From the NCBI GenBank assembly GCA_009777335.1, contig WRMC01000008.1, forward strand, positions 50,324 to 114,323: a DNA stretch of 64,000 nt, given 5' to 3'. Below are positions 26,289 through 34,776 of the stretch, in pieces. The stretch's first letter is position 1; every line of letters begins with the position of its first letter. This stretch comes from Treponema sp. (lineage in GTDB: Bacteria; Spirochaetota; Spirochaetia; Treponematales; Breznakiellaceae). The notes below the pieces were generated by a model, which saw only the letters and a program-made list of their open reading frames with translations, was not told the origin of the DNA and ran no database searches. The position numbers and the translations under genes are program-made.

Positions 26289-27014
26289 CTAGCTAAACTT
26301 AAAGGGATTGTAGCTAATCCCCTTGTCATAGGTATCAAGGCCCTCTTTTTTCTTTAGGTACCAGGCCGAAAGGTAGGTCAGGGGGGTAAATAGAGCCTCT
26401 ATGGCTACCTTTAAGAGGCAGTTGGTTAATACCAGGGTAAGGAATAGCTCCCAGGGGAAGACCCCTGCCAGGCTGGCGATGGAAATAAAGATGAGGCTGT
26501 CCAAAAGCTGGCCCACCACACTGCTCCCCAGGGCCCGGACGAAGAGCAGGCGGCCCTTCATCAGCACTTTTAAGCGGGAATGGATGACCGCATCGAAGAA
26601 TTTACCCACCAGATAGGCGCTGAGGCTGGCAATAATGATGCCGCCGCTGCTCATTCCTCCCAGGATGGCCTCGAAGGCCCCGGAGCCCGCATAGTCCTCC
26701 CAGGTTTCTTCGCCGGGGAGGACCGAGAGGATGAAGAGAAAGAGGGCCGAGATGGCCAGGGCCAGAAAGCCTATCCATATAACCCGGCGGGCGGCGGCAA
26801 AGCCGTAGACCTCGGTAAGGAGGGCCCCGATCACATAGGCCAGGGGAAAGAGGAGGGTCCCCCCGTCAAAGGCCAGATGGACCCCCATAATAGAAAAACC
26901 CAGGTCTACGATTTTTGCAGAGGAGGCTATATTGCTGATGATAATGACCGCCGCAAAGAGGCCCGTCACCAGATCAATATAGCGCCCTCCGGATGGTGCT
27001 TTGGTATCCTCCAT
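26289..27014 (-). CDS. Queuosine-precursor transporter, YhhQ family (DUF165)
   Basis: A 241-residue inner-membrane protein with six to seven helices, of the VUT/YhhQ family that takes up preQ0/preQ1 for tRNA queuosine. Family marks are LTEVYGFAAARRVIW, GQLLDSLIFI near residue 180, and several mid-membrane charged residues. The frame can start at GTG 27023, but the ATG at 27014 shares a base with the glgP stop (TAATG), so that start by translational coupling is preferred. Genetic linkage to glgP is unexpected and may be incidental. Confidence 0.87.
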   Translation of the reverse strand: MEDTKAPSGGRYIDLVTGLFAAVIIISNIASSAKIVDLGFSIMGVHLAFDGGTLLFPLAYVIGALLTEVYGFAAARRVIWIGFLALAISALFLFILSVLPGEETWEDYAGSGAFEAILGGMSSGGIIIASLSAYLVGKFFDAVIHSRLKVLMKGRLLFVRALGSSVVGQLLDSLIFISIASLAGVFPWELFLTLVLTNCLLKVAIEALFTPLTYLSAWYLKKKEGLDTYDKGISYNPFKFS

Positions 27015-29554
27015 TAAGCCCACTTAATAAAGTTGCTTCGGTAGGGGTGCACCAGGGCCTCGTGCTTGGGGAGGATCCTGATGGTGTGCCCCTGTATGCC
27101 CGTATCGGCACATTCGACCTTTACCTGGTAGCGGTAGGAGTTCCCTTCCCTGTCGCCGGCCTTCATTTCGGCCCGCCGGGCATTGGTTATCCCCGCACTT
27201 TGGTTGGACACGGAGCCATAGTAAAGCTCCACCAAAACCTCGTCAGGCGAGAGGGGGCCCAGTTCTATGCTGGTACTGACGGTCAAAAGATCGCCCCTTT
27301 GCATGACCGGTTTGACATTGGATTCTAGCTTGCCTATGGTGATGCCGTCCCAGGCCTGGCGCAGTTTAGAAAGATAGGCAGCCAGGGCTTTTGATTCCTG
27401 GAAATCATCCTTCATGATGCGCCGGTAGTTCTTAAGGGCCGGAAGATAGAAGTAATTGGAGTAATCCATGAGCATCCGGTGGCTGGACATGGACTGGCCA
27501 ATTTCTTTCATACAGGTCTTCATGAGCCTGATCCATTCACGGGGCAGGCCGTCCCGGCCCCGGGCATAAAAGAGGGGGATAATTTCCCGCTCTAAAAGAT
27601 CATAAAGGGCCTTGCTTTCGATTTCATCCTGTAGATTGGTGTCGGTGTATTCCTCACCCCGGCCTATGGCCCAGCCAACTTCGGAGTTGTAGGCCTCGTC
27701 CCACCAGCCGTCCAGGATGGAACAGTTTAAGACCCCGTTTATGGCGGCCTTCATGCCGCTGGTTCCCGAGGCTTCCAGGGGGCGCCGGGGGGTGTTAAGC
27801 CAGACGTCGCCGCCGGTGACCAGGTACTTGGCCACGGTGATGTCGTAGTTTTCGACGAAGATGATCCGGCTGGTCACATCGTGCTTCTCGGCAAAGTGGA
27901 CGATCTCGCGGATCAGCTCCTTCCCGGGCATGTCGTGGGGATGAGCCTTACCGGCGAAGATGAGCTGCACCGGCCTTTCGGGGTCCTTGATCAGCCGCAG
28001 GAGCCGGTCCGGATCCCGTAAAAGCAGGTTCCCCCGCTTATAAGTGGCAAAGCGCCGGGAGAAACAGAGGGTAAGGGCATAGGGTGAAAGGGCATCTTCG
28101 GCCTGGCGGATCCGGCGTTCGGCGGCCCCGGTGCGCTTAAACTGCTCCCGGACCCGTTCGCGGACAAAGGCCACCAGCCGTTCACGGCGGCGCTCGTGGG
28201 TCCGCCATAGCTCTTCGTCGGAGATCCGGTCCATCCGGTTCCAGACCGCCAGGTCCGTCGGCTCTTCGTCAAAATGGGGGCCAAAGTAGCGGGCCAGAAG
28301 CTCGCTCATGTTACTGGAAACCCAAGTCCGGGGGTGGACCCCGTTGGTGACATGTCCTATGGGAACCTCTTCCAGGGGGAGCTCCGGCCAGAGGGCCTTC
28401 CACATGTCCCGGGAAATTTCCCCGTGGAGCCGGGACACCCCGTTGGCATAGGCGGCCATCTTGAGGGCCAGGACGGTCATACAGAAGGTTTCATGATCAT
28501 CGTAGGGCCTTTCCCTGCCCAGACTGAGGAAGTCCCTCCAGGCCAGGCCCAGAATCTGGGGCCAGTTGCTGAAGTATTTTTCCATCAGGGTGATATCAAA
28601 GCGTTCGTTCCCCGCGGGGACCGGGGTATGGGTGGTAAATATGTTGGTGGGCCATATGACTTCCCGGGCCTCATCGAAGGTGAACTTCTTTTCTTCCATG
28701 AGCTCCCGGATCCTCTCCAGCCCCAGGAAGGCCGAATGGCCTTCGTTCATGTGGGTGGCGGCGGGGTTAATGCCCAGGGCCCGCAGAGCCCGGATTCCCC
28801 CTATGCCCAGGAGGATCTCCTGCTGCATCCGGGTTTCTTTGTCCCCGCCATAGAGGGTGGCGGTAATGTTCCGGAGATCCTGGGTGTTTTCGGGAATATT
28901 GGTATCCAAAAGATAGAGGGAACTTCTGCCCACCCGGACTTCCCAGATCTGGGCCACCGCAATACGGCCGGCCATTTCCAGGGAGATCTTGATGGGTTCC
29001 CCATTTTTATTCATCTTTAGTTCCACCGGCATGTTGTACCAGTCATTTTCGGGGTAGCTTTCCTGCTGAAAGCCGTCAGCATTAAGGTACTGCCTGAAAT
29101 AACCCTGCCGGTACAGGAGCCCAACCCCCACCAGGGGGAGTCCCATGTCGGAACTGGTCTTCATGTGGTCCCCCGAGAGGATCCCCAGACCCCCTGAGTA
29201 GATGGGGAGGGACACATCCATACCATATTCCATGGAAAAATAAGCTACCACGTCTTTACGGGAACCCTTGTACCAGGTATTCCCCCTTTTGTACTGGAGG
29301 AAGCGGCTATAGGTCTCGTTAAGAGCCGCCAGGTAGGAGTCATCCTTGGCAGCTTCGGCGAGCCGCTCCTGACTTACCATCCCTAGTGTTCTAACCGGGC
29401 TCTGGTGCGAGGCCATCCATACATCAAAATCCAGGCGGATAAAGAGCTCGACGGCGTCAAAATTCCAGGACAGCCACAGGTTCCGGGCAATTTCTTCCAA
29501 AGGCTTTAAAGAGTTCGGAAGTTTTGGTTTTACAGTGTAGGTAGAAATATTCAT
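27014..29554 (-). CDS. glgP: Alpha-glucan (glycogen) phosphorylase
   Basis: An 846-residue GT35 enzyme releasing glucose-1-phosphate from glycogen or maltodextrin, with pyridoxal phosphate. The PLP site EASGTSGMKAAINGV is at about residue 590-604, and RFATYKRGNLL and the HMNEGHSAFL region are typical of the TM1168/Thermus branch that carries an N-terminal domain absent from the E. coli enzyme. Cytosolic. No Shine-Dalgarno sequence; a promoter -10 box ends six bases before the ATG, so a leaderless transcript is predicted. Followed by yhhQ-like and dehydrogenase genes as a tight unit. Confidence 0.95.
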   Translation of the reverse strand: MNISTYTVKPKLPNSLKPLEEIARNLWLSWNFDAVELFIRLDFDVWMASHQSPVRTLGMVSQERLAEAAKDDSYLAALNETYSRFLQYKRGNTWYKGSRKDVVAYFSMEYGMDVSLPIYSGGLGILSGDHMKTSSDMGLPLVGVGLLYRQGYFRQYLNADGFQQESYPENDWYNMPVELKMNKNGEPIKISLEMAGRIAVAQIWEVRVGRSSLYLLDTNIPENTQDLRNITATLYGGDKETRMQQEILLGIGGIRALRALGINPAATHMNEGHSAFLGLERIRELMEEKKFTFDEAREVIWPTNIFTTHTPVPAGNERFDITLMEKYFSNWPQILGLAWRDFLSLGRERPYDDHETFCMTVLALKMAAYANGVSRLHGEISRDMWKALWPELPLEEVPIGHVTNGVHPRTWVSSNMSELLARYFGPHFDEEPTDLAVWNRMDRISDEELWRTHERRRERLVAFVRERVREQFKRTGAAERRIRQAEDALSPYALTLCFSRRFATYKRGNLLLRDPDRLLRLIKDPERPVQLIFAGKAHPHDMPGKELIREIVHFAEKHDVTSRIIFVENYDITVAKYLVTGGDVWLNTPRRPLEASGTSGMKAAINGVLNCSILDGWWDEAYNSEVGWAIGRGEEYTDTNLQDEIESKALYDLLEREIIPLFYARGRDGLPREWIRLMKTCMKEIGQSMSSHRMLMDYSNYFYLPALKNYRRIMKDDFQESKALAAYLSKLRQAWDGITIGKLESNVKPVMQRGDLLTVSTSIELGPLSPDEVLVELYYGSVSNQSAGITNARRAEMKAGDREGNSYRYQVKVECADTGIQGHTIRILPKHEALVHPYRSNFIKWA

Positions 29555-29560
29555 AGAATA

Positions 29561-29589
29561 AGAGTATGCCCCAATGGTAATATTGTCAA
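29561..29589 (-). promoter_or_regulatory. Promoter of glgP, leaderless
   Basis: Minus strand: TTGACA (29589-29584), 17-base spacer, TACTCT (29566-29561), then TATTCT and the ATG at 29554. The consensus -35 and exact spacing make this one of the clearest promoters in the window. Confidence 0.6.
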
Positions 29590-29630
29590 TGGAGTTGTTT
29601 GTAAACTAATTATCTGGAAAATTGGGGGCC

Positions 29631-30125
29631 CTAGCGGAGCCTAAAGCGGTCGGAGAGCTGCTTAAGATGGCTCCCGATGAAAAAGGCCCCGTAGCAGGTA
29701 AGAACCATCCCTATGGTGAGGCCCAGGGGCAGTAAAAAGGAAGGCCCCTCTTCCCTGCCGAGACCTACGTAATTCATCCCAAAATAGGAGCTGGGAAGGG
29801 AGAGGAGGACAAAAAACCCTATGATAATCCACAATTTGAAGGAAAATCCCGGTTTAGCGTAGATCGGTTCTTCTGTTTCCAGGGCCTCTTCTTCGAGGAT
29901 CCGGGCCATGAGGGGCTCGGAAAAATCCGGGCAGGGGGGGAAGAACCCGCTGGTCATGAGCTCCTTTACCTGTTCCAGGGTCTTCAGTTCCTGGCTGCAC
30001 CGGGGACAGAGGACCAAATGGAGCCGTATGCGTATCTGGGCCAGGAGGGGCAGGTTATGGTCCTTCTCGTCTTCATAGAGGGCTTCCATAATGCTCTGGC
30101 AATCCGTCATAATCTGCTTTTTCAT
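29631..30125 (-). CDS. Putative anti-sigma factor with zinc-finger-like motif
   Basis: A 164-residue protein with a cytosolic N-terminal half and one or two membrane helices after residue 95 (WIIIGFFVLLSLPSSYF; PLGLTIGMVLTCYGAFFIG). The sequence HLVLCPRC near residues 36-43 matches the H-x3-C-x2-C zinc-binding motif of ZAS anti-sigma factors. Its ATG overlaps the stop of the ECF sigma gene by four bases (ATGA), so the pair is translationally coupled, the usual arrangement for a sigma and its membrane-bound inhibitor. Signal sensed is unknown. Confidence 0.8.
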   Translation of the reverse strand: MKKQIMTDCQSIMEALYEDEKDHNLPLLAQIRIRLHLVLCPRCSQELKTLEQVKELMTSGFFPPCPDFSEPLMARILEEEALETEEPIYAKPGFSFKLWIIIGFFVLLSLPSSYFGMNYVGLGREEGPSFLLPLGLTIGMVLTCYGAFFIGSHLKQLSDRFRLR

Positions 30126-30706
30126 GAAACTCCTCCGCCTTCAACGCTGTCAAAACCTGCCAATTTCTCCCGCAATAACTTTTTTGCCCGGAATACATGG
30201 GATTTAATCGTATTCACCGGGTACCCTGTAATTGATTCTATCTCCTGGTAGGACCGGTCGTAGAAGAAAAAGAGATCTACGCAGATCCTATACCGTTCGG
30301 GCAGATCCTCCAGGGCATCCAGGACTGCCTTCCGGGCCGCCTCTTTTAGTAAAGTAACTTCCGGCAGGTCATTGGGGCTTATGAGCTCCTCTTCTGCCAG
30401 GCTCTGGTATTCCTTCTTTCGGTTTATGCTGTTTACCGCCGTAGTATAGGCTATCCTATAGAGCCAGGTGGAGAATCGAGACCTGCCTTCAAACTGGGAT
30501 AGACTCCGGTACACCTTTAACAGCACCTCCTGGGTAAAATCCGATGCGTCCTCGGCATTACGGAAAAAACTCATCCCCATGCCATGGATGGCGGCCTGAT
30601 AGCGCTGGATCAGAATGCGGAACAGTTCCTTCTGGCCCGCTACTATCTGGGGGACTATGACCGAATCTTCATCATCCCCATGGGAAACATCATTCCAGAG
30701 GGTCAT
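30122..30706 (-). CDS. ECF sigma factor, RpoE-like
   Basis: A 194-residue group 4 sigma factor. Region 2 (about 20-95) includes DFTQEVLLKVYRSLSQFEGR and the -10-binding stretch RFSTWLYRIAYTTAVNSINR; region 4 (about 130-185) includes YQEIESITGYPVNTIKSHVFRAKK, a helix-turn-helix for the -35 box. Region 3 is absent, as in ECF factors. It overlaps the upstream DUF6249-like gene and the downstream anti-sigma gene by four bases each. Confidence 0.92.
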   Translation of the reverse strand: MTLWNDVSHGDDEDSVIVPQIVAGQKELFRILIQRYQAAIHGMGMSFFRNAEDASDFTQEVLLKVYRSLSQFEGRSRFSTWLYRIAYTTAVNSINRKKEYQSLAEEELISPNDLPEVTLLKEAARKAVLDALEDLPERYRICVDLFFFYDRSYQEIESITGYPVNTIKSHVFRAKKLLREKLAGFDSVEGGGVS

Positions 30707-31044
30707 GAATTCCTGTCGCTGCGCCTAATCCCGTAATACACTAATAAGCCGGTCCCCACGGCCAGGGGAATGATCCCCCCCAGGAGTCCGAAGTTTACCC
30801 CCAGGGCTATAATAAGAAAGACCGTCAAGGAAAGCCCCACCGTGGCCAAAAGGAGCCCCGCCAGAAGGCTAAAGGAGAGGAGGTCGAATTCGGGCCGCTG
30901 GAACTGCCCCGACTTGATAAGCAGGGTCCGGCGTATGTGGTTCCAGAGAAGGTAGAAAAAGATCACCACCGAACCCATGACTATCCCGACGATGGGGATG
31001 ATAGAAACAATTACCTGGGCTGCCGATGAAGAGACAGGCTCCAT
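30703..31044 (-). CDS. Membrane protein, DUF6249-like
   Basis: A 113-residue protein with three hydrophobic segments (about 8-32, 55-80 and 82-100) separated by short basic loops. The pattern resembles the DUF6249 family found beside ECF sigma genes in many Bacteroidota and spirochaetes. The frame extends to 31089, but GGAGGG at 31047-31054 marks ATG 31044 as the start. First gene of a coupled unit with the sigma and anti-sigma genes, so it may take part in the same envelope response. Confidence 0.7.
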   Translation of the reverse strand: MEPVSSSAAQVIVSIIPIVGIVMGSVVIFFYLLWNHIRRTLLIKSGQFQRPEFDLLSFSLLAGLLLATVGLSLTVFLIIALGVNFGLLGGIIPLAVGTGLLVYYGIRRSDRNS

Positions 31045-31126
31045 AGACCCTCCTTTAAAATTGCCCTCGTTAATTTGACCCCCGGGCATGCAAATAGTTG
31101 CACCCTATTTAGTCTTATGGGGATCC

Positions 31127-31609
31127 CTAGCCTATGACCATAAAATCGGTAAAGTAAAGGGTTTCTATGCGCCCCAGCCGCAACACCGCATTTAGCTCCC
31201 GGAGCAGATCGGACTTAATCTGCTCTTCATCTGCCCCCAGGAGATCTTCGATGGTATAGGAAGCTATATAGGTATTAATGATATCCCTAAAGTCCCCTAC
31301 CCTCAGGGCCAGCTCCTCAGTAAAGGCCAGGTCTTCGGGGTAGTATGGAAAAGCCACGTTGATTATCACCACCCCCGGCTGAAGATCCGAGGTGGAAACC
31401 CGCAGTCTGCCTATGCCGGTGAAGATTTCGGCAGTCCCCGCCGGTACTGTCTGGGGAGCCAGAGGAGGAGCCCCCGAGGGGGGATTAAAAATCGAAAACA
31501 GGGTGCCGCCTATGATGATGAATACCACCAGGACAAGACATACCAGTAATATCCGGTAGAGAACCGCCAGAAACCCTGGTTTTTGGCGTCCCCCTTGGCT
31601 GCTTCCCAT
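31127..31609 (-). CDS. FliL-like flagellar basal-body protein
   Basis: A 160-residue inner-membrane protein: short cytosolic N terminus, one transmembrane helix (about 17-40), then a periplasmic domain with the FliL-type end IINTYIASYTIEDLLGA ... LLRELNAVLRLGRIETLYFTDF. FliL surrounds the MotA/B stator and affects torque; in spirochaetes this concerns periplasmic flagella. Treponemes carry more than one FliL-like protein and this one is not next to other flagellar genes, so it may be a paralogue. Upstream of, and in the same direction as, the sigma operon. Confidence 0.75.
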   Translation of the reverse strand: MGSSQGGRQKPGFLAVLYRILLVCLVLVVFIIIGGTLFSIFNPPSGAPPLAPQTVPAGTAEIFTGIGRLRVSTSDLQPGVVIINVAFPYYPEDLAFTEELALRVGDFRDIINTYIASYTIEDLLGADEEQIKSDLLRELNAVLRLGRIETLYFTDFMVIG

Positions 31610-31687
31610 ACTTCATTTAAGGCCACTGTCTATTCATTGTCAAGTATTTTGGGTAATAATGGGACACACCCAAATAAGGAGCAGATC

Positions 31688-32032
31688 ATGGTTATCCATA
31701 GGAATGAAATGAAGACGGAAGTACGGGAACGCATGAGGGAGGGGGACGGAAACACCAAGCTCACCTACCTTTTAGACGGGAGCACCCAAAAAAACGCCCG
31801 GATGTTTGCGGAGCTGGTCCTGGATCCCGGCTGTTCCATAGGGTACCACCAGCATGATTCAGAAACCGAATATTACTTTATCCTTTCGGGGACCGGCGAA
31901 GTAGATGACAATGGCAAGCCGGTCCAGGTAAAGGCAGGAGATTCGGTCATCACCGCCGACGGGGAATCCCACAGTATAAAAAACACCGGCCAGGAGCCCC
32001 TGGTCCTCTATGCGGTCATCGTAACCTATTAA
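31688..32032 (+). CDS. Cupin-domain protein
   Basis: A 114-residue single cupin. Metal-binding motif 1 is G-Y-H-Q-H-D-S-E-T-E-Y-Y-F-I-L-x-G (about residues 51-66) and motif 2 is GESHSIKNTG (about 88-97), so the His and Glu ligands are in place. Small cupins of this kind act as isomerases, dioxygenases or sensors; no substrate is visible. AAGGAG site five bases ahead of ATG 31688. Its stop overlaps the start of the M24 peptidase (TAATG), which suggests joint expression. Confidence 0.88.
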   Translation: MVIHRNEMKTEVRERMREGDGNTKLTYLLDGSTQKNARMFAELVLDPGCSIGYHQHDSETEYYFILSGTGEVDDNGKPVQVKAGDSVITADGESHSIKNTGQEPLVLYAVIVTY

Positions 32033-33150
32033 TGAGCTGGTACCAGAAACGCCGGGAGAGGATCTACGACTGGATGGCCGGGGAGGGAATCTCCCTGGTC
32101 ATGATCGAAGACAGCGAGGGCCGCCGGAACCAGGCCATCCGTTGGCTCACGGGCCAGCCGGGGGACGCCCTCCTCTTTCTGTCGGCGGACCGCCGCTCCC
32201 TCCTGGTACCCTGGGATATCAACATGGCCAGGATCTATGCCGAGGCCGATGCCCTTATCCCTTATGGGGAGTTTAGCCGGCGGCCCCTGAAGGCCCTGGC
32301 AGCGGCGGCGGAACGCCTTGGTGTCCCCCGGGGTTCCCGGATAGAGATCCCCGGCGATACCTCCTACCCCCGGTTTTTGCAATGCGTAGAAGAACTATCG
32401 GACTACGACATCATCTGCCGGGAGGGCAGTGTCTGGACCGAATTACAGAAGGGCCGGGCGGTAAAAGACGAGGACGAAATCGCCATCTACCGTAAAGTCT
32501 CAAAAATAACCAACGAGATCATTTCCCTGCTGGAAAAAAGGATCCGCCAGGGGAAGTTAAAAACCGAAGCAGAGGTGGCCTTCTTTATAGATGCCGAGGG
32601 CCGAAAAAGGGGCTGCGAGGGCATGGGCTTTGAGACCATCGCCGCCGGGCCCTCAAGGAGCTTTGGAATCCATGCCTTTCCTTCCTTTACGGGGGAACAA
32701 TTTGGGGGGCCCGGGCTTTCTATCCTGGACTTTGGCCTGGTTTTCGGGGGCTATACCAGCGATATCACCCTGACCTTTGCGGCCGAACCCCTCAGCAAGG
32801 GCCAGGAAAAAATGATTTCCTTGGTGGAAAAGGCCTATGCCCTCGCCTCTTCGATGATAAAGAGCGGTCTTCCCACCCGGGAACTAGCTCAGGCGGTAGA
32901 TGGCTTATTTGGGTCAAACAAGCTGAGCATGCCCCACGCCCTGGGCCATGGCATAGGGCTCCAGGCCCATGAGGCCCCCTCCCTGCACAATAGATCCGAA
33001 AACGAGTGGGTCCTGGAACCGGGGATGATCCTGGCCCTGGAACCGGGCCTTTACGATCCGGTCCATGGGGGCTGCCGGATGGAGAATGATTTTTTGGTTA
33101 CCGAAGAGGGGGCCGAAGTACTCACCGAATCCAGAATAATCCGGCTCTAA
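32032..33150 (+). CDS. M24 family Xaa-Pro peptidase
   Basis: A 372-residue pita-bread metallopeptidase of the PepP/PepQ type that removes an N-terminal residue before proline or splits Xaa-Pro dipeptides. The five metal ligands can be read: Asp in LDFGLVF, Asp in GGYTSDITL, His in HALGHGIGL, Glu in LALEPGLY and Glu in GCRMENDFL. N-terminal creatinase-like domain occupies about 1-130. Translationally coupled to the cupin gene. Cytosolic. Confidence 0.9.
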   Translation: MSWYQKRRERIYDWMAGEGISLVMIEDSEGRRNQAIRWLTGQPGDALLFLSADRRSLLVPWDINMARIYAEADALIPYGEFSRRPLKALAAAAERLGVPRGSRIEIPGDTSYPRFLQCVEELSDYDIICREGSVWTELQKGRAVKDEDEIAIYRKVSKITNEIISLLEKRIRQGKLKTEAEVAFFIDAEGRKRGCEGMGFETIAAGPSRSFGIHAFPSFTGEQFGGPGLSILDFGLVFGGYTSDITLTFAAEPLSKGQEKMISLVEKAYALASSMIKSGLPTRELAQAVDGLFGSNKLSMPHALGHGIGLQAHEAPSLHNRSENEWVLEPGMILALEPGLYDPVHGGCRMENDFLVTEEGAEVLTESRIIRL

Positions 33151-33152
33151 TA

Positions 33153-33503
33153 TTACATATCCCTTTCTGCTACGATGTTAACCCCGGTCCCGAATAAATC
33201 GGAGATAATTACATCCCCCATCTTTACCGGGGAATTAAGCTGTATCTTATTTACCTCTTTTACCACATCAAGCTTGTACTTTTCGCTGATGGCCCGGTCA
33301 GTTTTTACGGGCAGGACCGGATGGATGCCCCCATTAATCCGTACGGTGGTGCAGATCATGCGCATGGGGTTTGAAATTTCGTCCTTAGCATATTCCAGCC
33401 CCTTTTCGCAGCGCTGGCCGTTTACTTTTAGGTCCTCGATGGTACCGCTTACCTTGAGCCTGCATCCTACGGGGCAGACTATGCAAATAATGTCTCTGTC
33501 CAT
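33153..33503 (-). CDS. DUF1667 protein, partner of glycerol-phosphate oxidase genes
   Basis: A 116-residue cytosolic protein with the DUF1667 pattern: CIVCPVGCRLKV at residues 7-18 and GQRCEKGLEYAKDEI at about 29-43, four cysteines that probably bind an iron-sulfur cluster or zinc. DUF1667 genes regularly stand next to GlpA/GlpB-like flavoproteins in anaerobes, and here the gene follows that flavoprotein with no gap. A small electron-transfer subunit is the likely role by inference. Confidence 0.87.
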   Translation of the reverse strand: MDRDIICIVCPVGCRLKVSGTIEDLKVNGQRCEKGLEYAKDEISNPMRMICTTVRINGGIHPVLPVKTDRAISEKYKLDVVKEVNKIQLNSPVKMGDVIISDLFGTGVNIVAERDM

Positions 33504-34766
33504 CTACTTGGCCCCTCCCACTTCCAGGCTGATCTCTATGTCCCCCTGGGCATCTTTAAAAAGCTGCTTGGTAAGCACCTGCTTGATCATTTCTCCGGGG
33601 TTAAGGTTTTGCTTTCTAAAACTGGCAAGCTGTCTGCCCTGGTTTTTAAAGACTATCCTTGCTTCGTCGTAGATCTCTTCTACCCTCATAAAGAGGTCGA
33701 ACTTGTCGGGCATGGCGGAGTAGCGCAGTCTCTGGGGAACACAGTAGGTGATACCCCCCGAAACCCGGGCGTTCATGGTTTCACCCTGGCTGTCGATTTC
33801 GCCCTTCACGTAGCGGGCCGCATTGGCGCCGGCCTTGTTGCTCTCTTCGGTGACAAAATCGACCACATCGTGGACATGAACCACATTGCCGCAGGCAAAG
33901 ATCCCCGGAACCGAGGTTTCCATGCTCTCGTTCACATAGGGGCCGCTGGTTCTGCGGTCTATTTCTATCCCTGCGAGTCGGGAGAGCTCGTTTTCGGGGA
34001 TGAGGCCCACCGAAAGAAGAACCGTGTCACATTCGTACTCTTTTTCTGTCCCCGGGATCACCTCTTTTTTCTCGTCGGTCTGGGCTATGGTAACCCTCTC
34101 GACCCGGTCCTTGCCGGTGATCTTGGTAATGTTATGGTTGTACATGAGGGGTATGCCGTAGTGTTCCAGGCATTGGACGATGTTCCTGGTAAGCCCCTTG
34201 GCGAAGGCCCCCCGGTTGATCACCGCAATGACTTCGCCCCCCTCCAGGACTATCCTTCGGGCCATGATCATGCCTATGTCACCGGCCCCCAGAACTATGA
34301 CCTTTTTACCCACCATGTAGCCTTCGATGTTGATATAGCGCTGGGCTGCCCCGGCGGTGAAGACCCCCGCCGGCCTGTCCCCCGGGATCGCCAGGGAGCC
34401 CCTGGTTCTTTCCCGGCAGCCCATGGCAAGGACTATGGCCTTGGCTTCTATAGTGAGGATCCCCTTGCTGTTGGTGGCATTGATGATCTTATCTTTGGAG
34501 ATAGAAGTGACGATGGTATCCAGGAGTATGTCTATCTTGTCCTTCCTGGCCATGTTGATAAAACGCTGGGCGTACTCGGGGCCGGTGAGTTCTTCGTTAA
34601 AATAATGGATGCCAAAGCCATTGTGGATGCACTGCTGTAAGATGCCCCCCGCTTCGATATCCCTTTCTAACACGAGGACCTTTTCTATGCCCTGCTTTTT
34701 TGCTTCGATGGCGGCCGCCAGGCCCGCAGGCCCGCCGCCGATTACAACAATGTCATAATGTTCCAA
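33504..34766 (-). CDS. FAD/NAD(P)-dependent oxidoreductase, partner of GlpA-like dehydrogenase
   Basis: A 420-residue flavoprotein of the pyridine-nucleotide-disulfide type. GGGPAGLAAAIEAKK (residues 11-25) binds FAD; VLGAGDIGMIMARR (about 160-173) binds NAD(P)H; and GIFACGNVVHVHDVVD is the late FAD motif. No active-site disulfide. In anaerobes this protein, the GlpA-like dehydrogenase and DUF1667 form one unit passing electrons from glycerol-3-phosphate to NAD or a quinone-like carrier. Ten bases after the GlpA-like gene. Confidence 0.87.
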   Translation of the reverse strand: MEHYDIVVIGGGPAGLAAAIEAKKQGIEKVLVLERDIEAGGILQQCIHNGFGIHYFNEELTGPEYAQRFINMARKDKIDILLDTIVTSISKDKIINATNSKGILTIEAKAIVLAMGCRERTRGSLAIPGDRPAGVFTAGAAQRYINIEGYMVGKKVIVLGAGDIGMIMARRIVLEGGEVIAVINRGAFAKGLTRNIVQCLEHYGIPLMYNHNITKITGKDRVERVTIAQTDEKKEVIPGTEKEYECDTVLLSVGLIPENELSRLAGIEIDRRTSGPYVNESMETSVPGIFACGNVVHVHDVVDFVTEESNKAGANAARYVKGEIDSQGETMNARVSGGITYCVPQRLRYSAMPDKFDLFMRVEEIYDEARIVFKNQGRQLASFRKQNLNPGEMIKQVLTKQLFKDAQGDIEISLEVGGAK

Positions 34767-34776
34767 TCCGGACCCC

